DNA of 64,000 bases from Candidatus Pelagibacter sp. Its GTDB lineage: Bacteria > Pseudomonadota > Alphaproteobacteria > Pelagibacterales > Pelagibacteraceae. The position numbers and the translations under genes were made by a program. Below the pieces are notes generated by a model, which was not told the DNA's origin, made no database searches, and saw nothing but the letters and a program-made list of their open reading frames with translations. The DNA lies in assembly GCA_028404615.1 (NCBI GenBank), contig JAOOBT010000001.1, positions 186,001-250,000 of the forward strand, written 5' to 3'. Below, one piece after another: positions 1 through 7,728 of this stretch (the first letter of the stretch is position 1; each line of letters begins with the position of its first letter).

Positions 1-113
1 ATGATTAACGGAGGGATAGCAGCAGATAAGTTGTTTCCACTTTTATAGTAGATAGTGAAAAAGATTAATAAGGGCCCAAAGTCTGTAATAAATTTTAAAA
101 ATGACTTATTCAC
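1..113 (-). CDS. ispZ: Septation protein A (IspZ/YciB family), 5' part only
   Basis: Translating the minus strand from a GTG at 113 gives about 37 residues (begins MNKSFLKFITDFGPLLIFF) and stays open to the window edge. A conserved hydrophobic N-terminus with an FGPLL-type motif is characteristic of the inner-membrane septation protein A family, and in alphaproteobacteria this gene often lies beside cytochrome c maturation genes, as here. GTG is chosen because an in-frame stop lies just upstream (123-125) and no ATG is available. A TATAAT-like -10 box (minus strand, 130-135) sits about 17 bp upstream of the start. The rest of the gene is outside the window, so the call rests on the N-terminus and on context. 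Confidence 0.7.
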   Translation of the reverse strand, partial: MNKSFLKFITDFGPLLIFFTIYYKSGNNLSAAIPPLI

Positions 114-189
114 AAATAGTTTTTAGCACATTATAAAATTATAATAAATTAGATATTGATTTCTCCAAAAAAATTACTAACTATCACGA

Positions 190-513
190 ATGGCAATAAG
201 TAATACAGCTAAATTTTCTATAGGTGAGGTCGTGAAGCATAGACATTTTGATTTTAGAGGAGTGATTTATGATGTCGATTTCGAATTTAACAACTCTGAG
301 GAATGGTATCAATCTATTCCTAAAGAGGTAAGACCAAGAAAAGATCAACCTTTTTATCATCTATTAGCAGAGAGCAATGACGTAACTTATGAAGCTTATG
401 TATCAGAACAAAACCTTCTTTTAGACCAGTCCAAAAAACCAGTTAAGCATCCATTAATTGAAGAGATCTTTTCTGGAAAAAAAGGCTCAAGTTATCTTAA
501 AATTTCTAATTAA
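190..513 (+). CDS. hspQ: HspQ / YccV-like protein
   Basis: The 107-residue protein is a single HspQ domain (hemimethylated-DNA-binding YccV-like fold). Family features are visible: an N-terminal FxIGxVVxHRxFxFRGVIYDVD segment (about residues 9-31), the central RPRKDQPFYHLL stretch, and the YVSEQNL segment near residue 70-76. In enterobacteria HspQ is a heat-inducible factor that modulates proteolysis; its role in this organism is inferred. Length is usual for the family. The gene diverges from ispZ across a 76-bp gap and is followed by a 177-bp gap before the ccm genes. No clear Shine-Dalgarno sequence precedes the ATG. Confidence 0.85.
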   Translation: MAISNTAKFSIGEVVKHRHFDFRGVIYDVDFEFNNSEEWYQSIPKEVRPRKDQPFYHLLAESNDVTYEAYVSEQNLLLDQSKKPVKHPLIEEIFSGKKGSSYLKISN

Positions 514-586
514 TTTTAATTGCCTAAAATTTAACAATTTTTATTCAAATCCCCGACACAGAGAAATTGTAATTTCGTAATGTTTA

Positions 587-641
587 GCCCAATTGAGAAT
601 ATATTTCTTTAGTTATACTCCCTCCTATTTCTCAGTTGGGC
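587..641. repeat. Long inverted repeat with C/U-rich loop upstream of ccmC
   Basis: Arms 587-599 and 629-641 (13 nt each) are complementary except for one G-U pair and enclose 29 nt. On the plus strand the loop contains a run of C and T at 618-626 (CTCCCTCCT) that is complementary to a Shine-Dalgarno sequence. No T-run follows, so it is not a normal terminator. It could be a hairpin in a small RNA or leader, or a two-half-site operator (half-site centres about 42 bp apart) overlapping the -35 region of the promoter whose -10 lies at 643-648. A smaller hairpin (563-576) lies just upstream. Confidence 0.6.
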
Positions 642-642
642 C

Positions 643-648
643 TATAAT
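643..648 (+). promoter_or_regulatory. Probable -10 box of the ccm operon
   Basis: A perfect TATAAT hexamer lies 43 bp upstream of the ccmC start. No good -35 hexamer is found at 16-18 bp; that region instead holds the loop and right arm of the 587-641 inverted repeat, so an activator or repressor site there is conceivable. This is a prediction from sequence only. Confidence 0.45.
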
Positions 649-690
649 GTATCTTCACATGAAAAAAATATTATAGTAGTTAAGAGTGAG

Positions 691-1398
691 ATGATTAAAC
701 TTTTTAATTTTAGCAATATATTTTTCTGGATAGAAAAACTCATTAACTTTATCAGCTCGATTTTTTTTGTTTTTCTTTTAATAGCGCTTTCATTTGCTTT
801 AATTTTTTCTCCTCCAGATTATTTACAAGGAGACAGTGTAAGAATTATGTATATCCATGTCCCATCGGCTTGGATTAGTTTAGCTTCATTTACATTTATA
901 GCTTTGTTGTCAATTTTACATTTTTTATTTAAGATTAAAAATCTAAAGCTTGTTATTAAATGTACTGCTCCGATTGGTTTAATGTTTACATGTTTAGCAT
1001 TAGTTACAGGTTCAATATGGGGGCAACCGACTTGGGGAACTTGGTGGGCTTGGGATGCAAGAATAACTTCGATGTCAATTCTAGCTCTTTTTTACATTGT
1101 TTTAATTTTAACTTATAAATTTGTATCAGAAGAGGACAAAGCTAACAAAATTTCAAGTTTTATTGCTATATTAGGTTTAATAAATATACCTATAATTAAA
1201 TATTCAGTTGAATGGTGGAACACTCTTCATCAACCAGCAAGTATTAAGTTATCAGGATCAAGCACAATTCATTCATCTATGTTAACACCGTTATTACTTA
1301 TGTTTTTTGTCTTATTGCTGTATTGTGCGTTAATTTTTCTGATGAAATACAAGACAGAAATCATTAGAATAAAGAAAAAAAACTTGAAAAGATTATGA
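691..1398 (+). CDS. ccmC: Haem exporter / haem-handling protein CcmC
   Basis: CcmC works with the CcmAB ATPase to load haem onto the chaperone CcmE in the periplasm (system I cytochrome c maturation). The 235-residue protein is a multi-span membrane protein with the tryptophan-rich WWD haem motif at about residues 110-122 and two flanking histidines, H56 (YIHVPSAW) and H180 (NTLHQPAS), matching the external haem ligands known in the family. Length is typical. It is the first gene of ccmC-D-E-F-G-H and overlaps ccmD by 4 bp. ccmA and ccmB are not in this window and must be elsewhere. Confidence 0.96.
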   Translation: MIKLFNFSNIFFWIEKLINFISSIFFVFLLIALSFALIFSPPDYLQGDSVRIMYIHVPSAWISLASFTFIALLSILHFLFKIKNLKLVIKCTAPIGLMFTCLALVTGSIWGQPTWGTWWAWDARITSMSILALFYIVLILTYKFVSEEDKANKISSFIAILGLINIPIIKYSVEWWNTLHQPASIKLSGSSTIHSSMLTPLLLMFFVLLLYCALIFLMKYKTEIIRIKKKNLKRL

Positions 1399-1628
1399 TA
1401 CAAAATTTTTTATTAATGAATGGCTACGGTTTGTTTGTGTGGTCATCTTTTATAATTACTTTTATTGTGTGCGGTCTAGTTTATTACAAAACTTATAAAA
1501 CACTTAAAAAGTATGAGAGAGAGTTTGCAAAAGAGATTAATGAGCTTTCAGCAGAACAAAAGAAATTAGTTGTCGAAAATTCAAAAATAGCTTCACAAGT
1601 CTTATCTTCATATAGCAAAACTATTTAA
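1395..1628 (+). CDS. ccmD: Haem exporter subunit CcmD
   Basis: CcmD is a small single-span protein that helps release haem-loaded CcmE from the CcmABC complex. This 77-residue protein has one membrane helix (about residues 12-29) followed by a charged, lysine- and glutamate-rich cytoplasmic tail, the usual CcmD plan. The tail is somewhat longer than in many homologues. Its start overlaps the end of ccmC by 4 bp and ccmE begins 8 bp downstream. Identification rests on size, topology and position, since the family is weakly conserved in sequence. Confidence 0.85.
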   Translation: MIQNFLLMNGYGLFVWSSFIITFIVCGLVYYKTYKTLKKYEREFAKEINELSAEQKKLVVENSKIASQVLSSYSKTI

Positions 1629-1636
1629 AGCAGTTA

Positions 1637-2065
1637 ATGCTTAAAAAAAAAGTAAAAAAAAGAGCAACTCTTTTAATTGCTTTGACACTTATTTCGTTAC
1701 TTGCAATTTTTTTTATTTTAATGGGACTTAACAAAAATATTTTATATTTTAAATCTCCCACTGACATAAAAACCAACGAAGATATCAATTTTAATAAAAA
1801 AATAAGAGTTGGGGGAATGGTAAAAAAAAATTCATTAGTAATTGAAGAGAAAGAAATTAAGTTCATAATCACTGATTTTCAAAATGAATTACAAATTAGT
1901 TTTAGCGGAACAGTTCCTAACTTATTTTCAGAAGAAAAAGGTGTTGTAGCAGAGGGAAAACTTCAAGATAAATCATTTTTTATTGCAGACAGAATTCTAG
2001 CTAAACATGATGAAAATTATATGCCACCAGAGCTAAAAAATTTGATGAAAAATAATGTTAAGTAA
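1637..2065 (+). CDS. ccmE: Periplasmic haem chaperone CcmE
   Basis: CcmE binds haem covalently through a histidine and delivers it to the CcmF/CcmH lyase. The 142-residue protein has an N-terminal membrane anchor (about residues 10-31), a beta-barrel (OB-fold) domain beginning with an RVGGMV segment, and a C-terminal HDENYMPPE motif in which H124 is the expected haem-binding residue and Y128 the expected axial ligand. It overlaps ccmF by 11 bp, suggesting coupled translation. Confidence 0.96.
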   Translation: MLKKKVKKRATLLIALTLISLLAIFFILMGLNKNILYFKSPTDIKTNEDINFNKKIRVGGMVKKNSLVIEEKEIKFIITDFQNELQISFSGTVPNLFSEEKGVVAEGKLQDKSFFIADRILAKHDENYMPPELKNLMKNNVK

Positions 2066-3938
2066 TCTTGGAAATTCTATATTATTTTTATGTGTAATCT
2101 TAAGTTTAAGCATTATTTACTTTGCAAATCAGAGTCTAAAAACACCTGAGGGTAAGATAAGTAAGATTATCTATCAATTCAGTTTAATTCAAAGTTGTTT
2201 AGTAATAGTCTGTTTTTTTACTTTGATCGCAGCATTTATTGTATCAGATTTTTCTTTAATTACTGTTTACCAAAACTCACACACTTCTAAACCAATTCTT
2301 TATAAAATCTCTGGAACATGGGGGAATCATGAGGGCAGTCTTTTGCTTTGGGTAATAATACTAACAATATTTTCATTTTTATTTTTAGTTTATAATAATA
2401 ATCATCCAAAAAAATTCAGACTATTAACTTTAATAGTTCAGAATATTTTAATACTTGGTTTTCTGTTTTTTATTTTATTCAACTCAAATCCTTTTAGCTC
2501 TTTAGTGCCGGCACCTAATGAAGGTTTAGGACTAAATCCAATTTTACAAGATCCTGCATTAGCTATACATCCCCCATTACTTTACATAGGGTTTGTAGGT
2601 TCATCTATTTACTTCTCTGCAGCAATAGCATCATTGATTTCAAATTATTCTTCAAATTCATTTTCTCTCTCAATTAAAAATTGGGTTTTGGTTTCTTGGT
2701 GCTTTCAATCATTAGGAATATTAGTAGGTTCTATATGGGCTTACTATGAATTGGGCTGGGGTGGATTTTGGTTTTGGGATCCAGTGGAAAACGCTTCGCT
2801 ACTACCATGGTTCGCAATGACTGCCTTGTTTCATTCACTAATTGTATTTGAGCGAAGAAATATATTTTATTTCTGGGTTATCATATTGTGTTTAATGACA
2901 TTCATTCTAAGTGTAACGGGAACTTTTCTAGTTAGATCAGGAATATTAAATTCTGTTCACACGTTTGCTAGCGACCCCTCTAGAGGTCTTTATATTTTAT
3001 CGTTTTTGAGCCTAATGATTTTTGGTTCAATTTTTTTATTATTTAAGAAATTTAAAAGGGAAAATTATAATTTGAATCAAAATAGCAAAGAAACATTCAT
3101 ACTAATCAATAATTGGTTTATGATGTTCTACTTGGTAACAGTCTTACTTGGAACAATTTATCCTATTTTTACAGACGCGATAACAAATAATCAAATATCT
3201 GTTGGACCACCTTTTTATAACACTATAATTATTCCTATTGTAGTATTTTTCCTTTTATTTATGGCAGTAGGTCCAAGAGTTAAATGGATAAAAAATAAAT
3301 TTGAAGATTTAAAAATTTACATTTTCATATTAATTGGCTCTCTTTTAATTAATTTTTTAATTACATATTTTTTAGAAAGCTATAGTATTTTATCAAATTT
3401 AATTATTATCAGCGCTTTATTTTTAATTAGCTCTTCTTTAATTGACGGTATTAAAGAATTAAAAAAAAATAGATTAGATTATGCCAGGATAATTTCTCAT
3501 GCTTCATTCGGTTTTCTAGTATTATTTATCGGATTGAACGATGTATTCTCAATTGAAAAAGACTATAATATTAAACTTGGTGAGACAAAAAAATTTGAAA
3601 ATTACTCAATTAAGTTTCAAACATTAGACTTAAAAGAGTTTTCTAATTATAAAGCTGTTGTTGGTGAATTAGAAGTCTTAAACACTGATACCAATAAAAA
3701 AAATATTTTGAATCCTGAAATTAGAATATATGACAACCCTCAAACTCTTACTTATGAAGCTTCGATAAAAAGTAGTTTTTTAAGGGATTATTATTTAACT
3801 ATGAGCAACATTGATCGATCAGATTATTATAACATTAAATTTCAGAAGAAACCTTTAATGATTTGGATTTGGATTTCAGTAGTTATGATCGTAATTGGGG
3901 GATTTTTAAGAGTATTTACTAATGCAAAAAGCAACTAA
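2055..3938 (+). CDS. ccmF: Cytochrome c haem lyase subunit CcmF
   Basis: CcmF attaches haem to the CxxCH motif of apocytochromes c together with CcmH. The 627-residue multi-span membrane protein carries the WWD haem motif (WGGFWFWDP, about residues 235-243) and a conserved IHPP segment near residue 171. A soluble periplasmic domain precedes the last membrane helix near residue 605. Length is in the normal range for the family. Start and stop both overlap the neighbouring genes (11 bp with ccmE, 17 bp with ccmG). Confidence 0.96.
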   Translation: MLSNLGNSILFLCVILSLSIIYFANQSLKTPEGKISKIIYQFSLIQSCLVIVCFFTLIAAFIVSDFSLITVYQNSHTSKPILYKISGTWGNHEGSLLLWVIILTIFSFLFLVYNNNHPKKFRLLTLIVQNILILGFLFFILFNSNPFSSLVPAPNEGLGLNPILQDPALAIHPPLLYIGFVGSSIYFSAAIASLISNYSSNSFSLSIKNWVLVSWCFQSLGILVGSIWAYYELGWGGFWFWDPVENASLLPWFAMTALFHSLIVFERRNIFYFWVIILCLMTFILSVTGTFLVRSGILNSVHTFASDPSRGLYILSFLSLMIFGSIFLLFKKFKRENYNLNQNSKETFILINNWFMMFYLVTVLLGTIYPIFTDAITNNQISVGPPFYNTIIIPIVVFFLLFMAVGPRVKWIKNKFEDLKIYIFILIGSLLINFLITYFLESYSILSNLIIISALFLISSSLIDGIKELKKNRLDYARIISHASFGFLVLFIGLNDVFSIEKDYNIKLGETKKFENYSIKFQTLDLKEFSNYKAVVGELEVLNTDTNKKNILNPEIRIYDNPQTLTYEASIKSSFLRDYYLTMSNIDRSDYYNIKFQKKPLMIWIWISVVMIVIGGFLRVFTNAKSN

Positions 3939-4437
3939 AGTATTAATAATATTATTTTTGATATTTGTTATTACCATTTTTTATATTAGCCTAAATAGGG
4001 ATACAAGTTATAATACTTCAAGCTTAATTAATAAAGAATTACCAGAGTTTGAAATTACTTTCTTTGATGAAAATAAACTTTACAAAAAGAATGACCTAAA
4101 AAAAAATAATTATACTCTTATAAATTTTTGGGCTTCTTGGTGTGCGCCTTGCAGAACAGAACATCCAATTTTAATGAAATTATCACAAGAAAACAATTTA
4201 AAGATATTTGGCGTGAACTTTAAAGATAAGAAAATTTACGCTGATCAATTTCTTAAAGAGTTAGGAAATCCATACGATTTTATAGGAAAAGATGAAAATG
4301 GAAAACAATCAGTAAGATTTGGAATTTATGGAATACCTGAAAGTATTTTAATTAATAAAAATCTTCTGATTATGAAAAAATTCGTAGGACCCCTCTCTTC
4401 TGATGATTTGAATCAAATTGTAGAGATGATTAATTGA
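3922..4437 (+). CDS. ccmG: Thiol-disulfide oxidoreductase CcmG (DsbE)
   Basis: A membrane-anchored periplasmic thioredoxin that keeps apocytochrome c cysteines reduced for haem attachment. The 171-residue protein has an N-terminal signal anchor (about 6-24), a thioredoxin fold with the active-site motif WCAPC (C74, C77), and the GIPES cis-proline loop near residue 135-139. It overlaps ccmF upstream and nearly abuts ccmH downstream. Confidence 0.95.
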   Translation: MQKATKVLIILFLIFVITIFYISLNRDTSYNTSSLINKELPEFEITFFDENKLYKKNDLKKNNYTLINFWASWCAPCRTEHPILMKLSQENNLKIFGVNFKDKKIYADQFLKELGNPYDFIGKDENGKQSVRFGIYGIPESILINKNLLIMKKFVGPLSSDDLNQIVEMIN

Positions 4438-4439
4438 TT

Positions 4440-4799
4440 ATGAGATTTAAATTATTTTTAATTTTGCTTGTTCTATACTCTCAATCTATTTTAGCATCGG
4501 AAAAAAAAATAGATCCAAACTCAATTCATAAAAATCTAAGGTGTTTAGTTTGTCAAGGGCAGACTATCTCAGACTCAAATTCTGACTTTGCGCAGACTAT
4601 AAAACTGGTTGTAAAAGATTTAATAGATGAGGGTAAAACCGAGGAAGAAATTTATTCGTTTATGTCAGACAAGTACGGTGAGTGGATTGTTTTTAAACCT
4701 GAGTTAAATATGCATAATTCTCTATTATGGATTTTGCCCTATATTGCCTTAATTTTTGGTGGTTTTTTCATTTTTAGCTTAATAAAAAAAAGACAATAA
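4440..4799 (+). CDS. ccmH: Cytochrome c maturation protein CcmH
   Basis: CcmH supplies the thiol pair that resolves apocytochrome disulfides at the haem lyase. The protein (119 residues from the ATG at 4440) has a signal peptide ending near the ILAS segment, the LRCxxC motif (C35, C38) followed by GQTISDSNSDFA, and one C-terminal membrane helix. A TTG two codons upstream is possible but less likely. No CcmI-like TPR extension or following ccmI gene is present; the next gene is an outer-membrane enzyme. Confidence 0.95.
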   Translation: MRFKLFLILLVLYSQSILASEKKIDPNSIHKNLRCLVCQGQTISDSNSDFAQTIKLVVKDLIDEGKTEEEIYSFMSDKYGEWIVFKPELNMHNSLLWILPYIALIFGGFFIFSLIKKRQ

Positions 4800-4849
4800 A
4801 AGACCATTTGAAACTGTACATATTAAACATTTAGTTGTATTTTTTTGTA

Positions 4850-5353
4850 ATGAAATTCAAAATTATTATTAGCGTCTTTGCAATGCTGTATACACTTAAT
4901 TTCGCGTTTGCTGATCAAGGTGACTCTGACGTTTCGTTTTATTCAGGTACTTTTGATGTAATAGATAAAGAAGGCGATGATCAAACTAGTTTATTTGGAA
5001 TAGAGCATAAAAATCCAAATTTATTTAGAGATACATTTTTAGGAAAATTTAAGCCAATCTCCGGGGCCTTTATGACAGGCAACAGTTCAATTTATTTATA
5101 TACAGGTGTTGAAGGTCAGTATGGCATTGGTCCATTAAAAATTTTACCAAGTTTTTCTCCAGGTTATTATGAAAAAGGTGATGGAAAAGATCTAGGTAGT
5201 GTTTTGGAATTTAAAAGTGAAATAAAAGTTGGTTTTGACATTTTTGAAAACTCTAAATTAAGTTATAGTTACAGTCATATTTCAAATAATGATTGGGGAG
5301 AAACAAATCCAGGAACAGACAATCAACAAATAACTTTTTCAAAAAATTTTTAA
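4850..5353 (+). CDS. PagL-like lipid A 3-O-deacylase (acyloxyacyl hydrolase family)
   Basis: The protein (167 residues from the ATG at 4850) has a signal peptide (MKFKIIISVFAMLYTLNFAFA, cleavage expected before DQ) and an outer-membrane beta-barrel pattern. Its C-terminus holds the PagL signature HxSN followed by NPG: H143, S145, and an acidic residue (D157) where PagL has its catalytic glutamate. PagL removes the 3-linked acyl chain from lipid A, softening the lipopolysaccharide signature. A TTG five codons upstream is the other possible start, but ATG places the signal peptide correctly. It stands alone between the ccm genes and the hydroxyacid block. Activity is inferred from the family. 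Confidence 0.75.
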   Translation: MKFKIIISVFAMLYTLNFAFADQGDSDVSFYSGTFDVIDKEGDDQTSLFGIEHKNPNLFRDTFLGKFKPISGAFMTGNSSIYLYTGVEGQYGIGPLKILPSFSPGYYEKGDGKDLGSVLEFKSEIKVGFDIFENSKLSYSYSHISNNDWGETNPGTDNQQITFSKNF

Positions 5354-5358
5354 TAATT

Positions 5359-6507
5359 ATGAATCTAAATGATTGTTATAATTATGAGGATTTTAGAAAA
5401 TTAGCAAAAAAAAATTTACCAGCACCAATATTTCATTATATCGATGGGGGCTCAGATGATGAAACAACATTAAAAAGAAATACAGAGTCATTTCTAAAAT
5501 GTGACTTAGTACCAAATATTTTAGCAAGCGTTGGTGAGCCGGACCTGTCAACAAGAGTTTTTGGACAGAAAATTGATATGCCTTTATTTTTAGCTCCAAC
5601 TGCTATGCAACGTCTTTATCACCATGATGGAGACAAGGCTTCAGCGCGAGCAGCAGAAAAGTTCGGAACATTTTATAGCATGTCAACTATGGCAACGTCT
5701 TCAATTGAAGAAATAGCTAACACAGCAGGTGGACCGAAAATGTTTCAACTTTATATACATAAAGATCAAGGTCTAACGGATAACCTGATAGATAGATGTA
5801 AGAGTTCTGGATTTAAATCACTATGTCTAACTGTTGATACAGTAGTAGCAGGTAATAGAGAAAGAGACCATAGATGGGGTTTTACAACTCCACCTAAATT
5901 AACTTTAAAAAGTATTATGAGTTTTGCAGCACATCCTAAATGGGCTTTTAATTATTTAACACACAAAAAATTTGAGTTAGCTAATGTATCTCATTGGACA
6001 AAAAAAGGATCAAGTATCGCAAAAGGTGTGATGGAATATATTAATGAACAGTACGATCCAGCAATGAGTTGGAAAGATGCCGAGTACGTTGTAAAAAAAT
6101 GGGGGGGACCATTTGCATTAAAAGGTGTTATGTCAGTCGAGGATGCTAAAAGAGCGATTGATATTGGCGCTTCAGCAATTTTATTATCTAATCACGGTGG
6201 GAGACAACTTGATGGCTCAAGATCACCTTTCGATCAATTGCCACTTATAAAAGATGCAGTTGGAGATAAATTAGAAATAATATTGGATGGCGGCATAAGA
6301 AGAGGGACACATGTCCTTAAAGCATTATCACTTGGTGCTACAGCATGTAGTTTTGGAAAAGGTTTTTTATTCGCTTTAGGAGCAGGTGGTCAAGCTGGAG
6401 TTGAACAAATTCTTAAAAGAATGAGAGATGAAATAAGAAGAGATATGATTTTATTAGGATGTAAGAGCATAAAAGAGCTAAATAAAACCAAAATTGCCTA
6501 TAGGTGA
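5359..6507 (+). CDS. lldD: FMN-dependent alpha-hydroxyacid dehydrogenase (L-lactate dehydrogenase-like)
   Basis: Oxidises an L-2-hydroxyacid (lactate or a relative) to the 2-oxoacid, passing electrons on via FMN. The TIM-barrel protein (382 residues) shows the family signature SNHGGRQLDG with catalytic H279 and R282, the TVDT strand, and the DGGIRRG phosphate-binding loop near residue 310-316. The start at 5359 fits the family N-terminus (YEDFRKLAKKNLP); the 22-residue upstream extension would overlap the previous gene. The insert between the TVDT strand and the active-site loop differs from E. coli LldD, so the exact substrate is open (lactate, glycolate or another). Neighbours are glycolate oxidase and a hydroxyacid dehydrogenase. 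Confidence 0.85.
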   Translation: MNLNDCYNYEDFRKLAKKNLPAPIFHYIDGGSDDETTLKRNTESFLKCDLVPNILASVGEPDLSTRVFGQKIDMPLFLAPTAMQRLYHHDGDKASARAAEKFGTFYSMSTMATSSIEEIANTAGGPKMFQLYIHKDQGLTDNLIDRCKSSGFKSLCLTVDTVVAGNRERDHRWGFTTPPKLTLKSIMSFAAHPKWAFNYLTHKKFELANVSHWTKKGSSIAKGVMEYINEQYDPAMSWKDAEYVVKKWGGPFALKGVMSVEDAKRAIDIGASAILLSNHGGRQLDGSRSPFDQLPLIKDAVGDKLEIILDGGIRRGTHVLKALSLGATACSFGKGFLFALGAGGQAGVEQILKRMRDEIRRDMILLGCKSIKELNKTKIAYR

Positions 6508-6556
6508 TGCAAAAAAACTAATATGCAAAAGCAAAAATAAATATTAGGCTAGAATT

Positions 6557-7720
6557 ATGAAATTGGCAAAAAATTTAGAAAGACTTGGAACAGAAACTGC
6601 ATTTAGTGTTTTAGCTGAGGCTAAAAAACTTGAGGCCCAAGGAAAAGAGATGATCCACCTGGGTTTAGGTCAACCAGATTTCAAAACTCCTCAGCATATT
6701 ATGGATGCAGCAAAAAAAGCAATTGATGATGGGCATCATGGATATGTTTTGGCAAACGGAATTACAGAGTGTAGGCAAGCTGTTTCAAGAAAAATAAAAA
6801 GTTTATACAAAAAAGACATAGACTCTGAGAGAATTATGATTATGCCAGGGGGAAAACCCACAATGTATTATGCAATTCAAATGATAGGAGAGCCTGGTGC
6901 AGAGATTGTTCATCCAACACCAGGTTTTCCAATTTACGAGTCAATGATTAACTATACTGGAGCAAAAGCAGTTCCTTATGATTTAACAAAAGAGAAAGAT
7001 CTTAAATTTGATCCGGAAAAAATATTATCTTTAATAACCGATAAAACAAGATTAGTAATTTTAATTAATCCAAACAATCCAACAGGAAGTTTTGTTGAAA
7101 AACCCGCAATAGATTTTCTTGCTGAAGGATTAAAAAAACATCCGCATGTCTATATTTTAAGTGATGAAATTTACAGTAGACAAATTTTTGATGGAAAAGA
7201 AATGCCAACATTTTTCAATTACCCTGATTTGCAGGAGAGGTTAATTGTATTAGATGGTTGGAGCAAAGCCTATTCTATGACTGGTTGGAGAATGGGTTGG
7301 AGCGTATGGCCTGAAAAATTAATTCCTCATGTTACCAAGTTAGCAATAAATAGTTTTTCTTGTGTTAACGCACCGTCACAATTTGCTGGAATAGCCGCAC
7401 TGGATGGGCCTGATGACTCAATTCATCATATGATGGAAAAATTTGATCAAAGAAGAAAACTAATTCACAAAGGATTAAACGATTTACCTGGTGTTACTTG
7501 TAGTATGCCAGGGGGCGCCTTTTATGCTTTTCCAAATGTAAGCGGTACAGGCATGAGCGGATCCGAATTTTCAAAAAAATGCATGCATGAAGCCGGTGTG
7601 GCAATTGTGCCTGGTACAGCTTTTGGCAAAACTTCAACGGATTATGTACGTTTTAGCTTTGCTGCATCGAGGGATAACATCCAAAAAGCACTAGATAAAA
7701 TATCAAAAATGCTTAAGTAA
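6557..7720 (+). CDS. PLP-dependent aminotransferase, class I/II
   Basis: Fold-type I aminotransferase of the aspartate/aromatic/alanine group. Visible residues are the NPNNPTG loop (171-177), the D203/Y206 pair in SDEIY, the PLP lysine K237 in GWSKAYS and the SKAYSMTGWRMGW segment with the phosphate-binding arginine. Length of 387 is normal. It sits between an FMN hydroxyacid dehydrogenase and glcD, only 8 bp from the latter, so it may convert the 2-oxoacid product (glyoxylate or pyruvate) into glycine or alanine. This substrate is inference from context. Confidence 0.8.
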   Translation: MKLAKNLERLGTETAFSVLAEAKKLEAQGKEMIHLGLGQPDFKTPQHIMDAAKKAIDDGHHGYVLANGITECRQAVSRKIKSLYKKDIDSERIMIMPGGKPTMYYAIQMIGEPGAEIVHPTPGFPIYESMINYTGAKAVPYDLTKEKDLKFDPEKILSLITDKTRLVILINPNNPTGSFVEKPAIDFLAEGLKKHPHVYILSDEIYSRQIFDGKEMPTFFNYPDLQERLIVLDGWSKAYSMTGWRMGWSVWPEKLIPHVTKLAINSFSCVNAPSQFAGIAALDGPDDSIHHMMEKFDQRRKLIHKGLNDLPGVTCSMPGGAFYAFPNVSGTGMSGSEFSKKCMHEAGVAIVPGTAFGKTSTDYVRFSFAASRDNIQKALDKISKMLK

Positions 7721-7728
7721 AGGTACTT

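Noticed and set aside
5293..5358. N-terminal 22-residue extension of the hydroxyacid dehydrogenase
   Set aside because: It overlaps the 3' end of the PagL-like gene in another frame, and the family N-terminus starts at the ATG at 5359.
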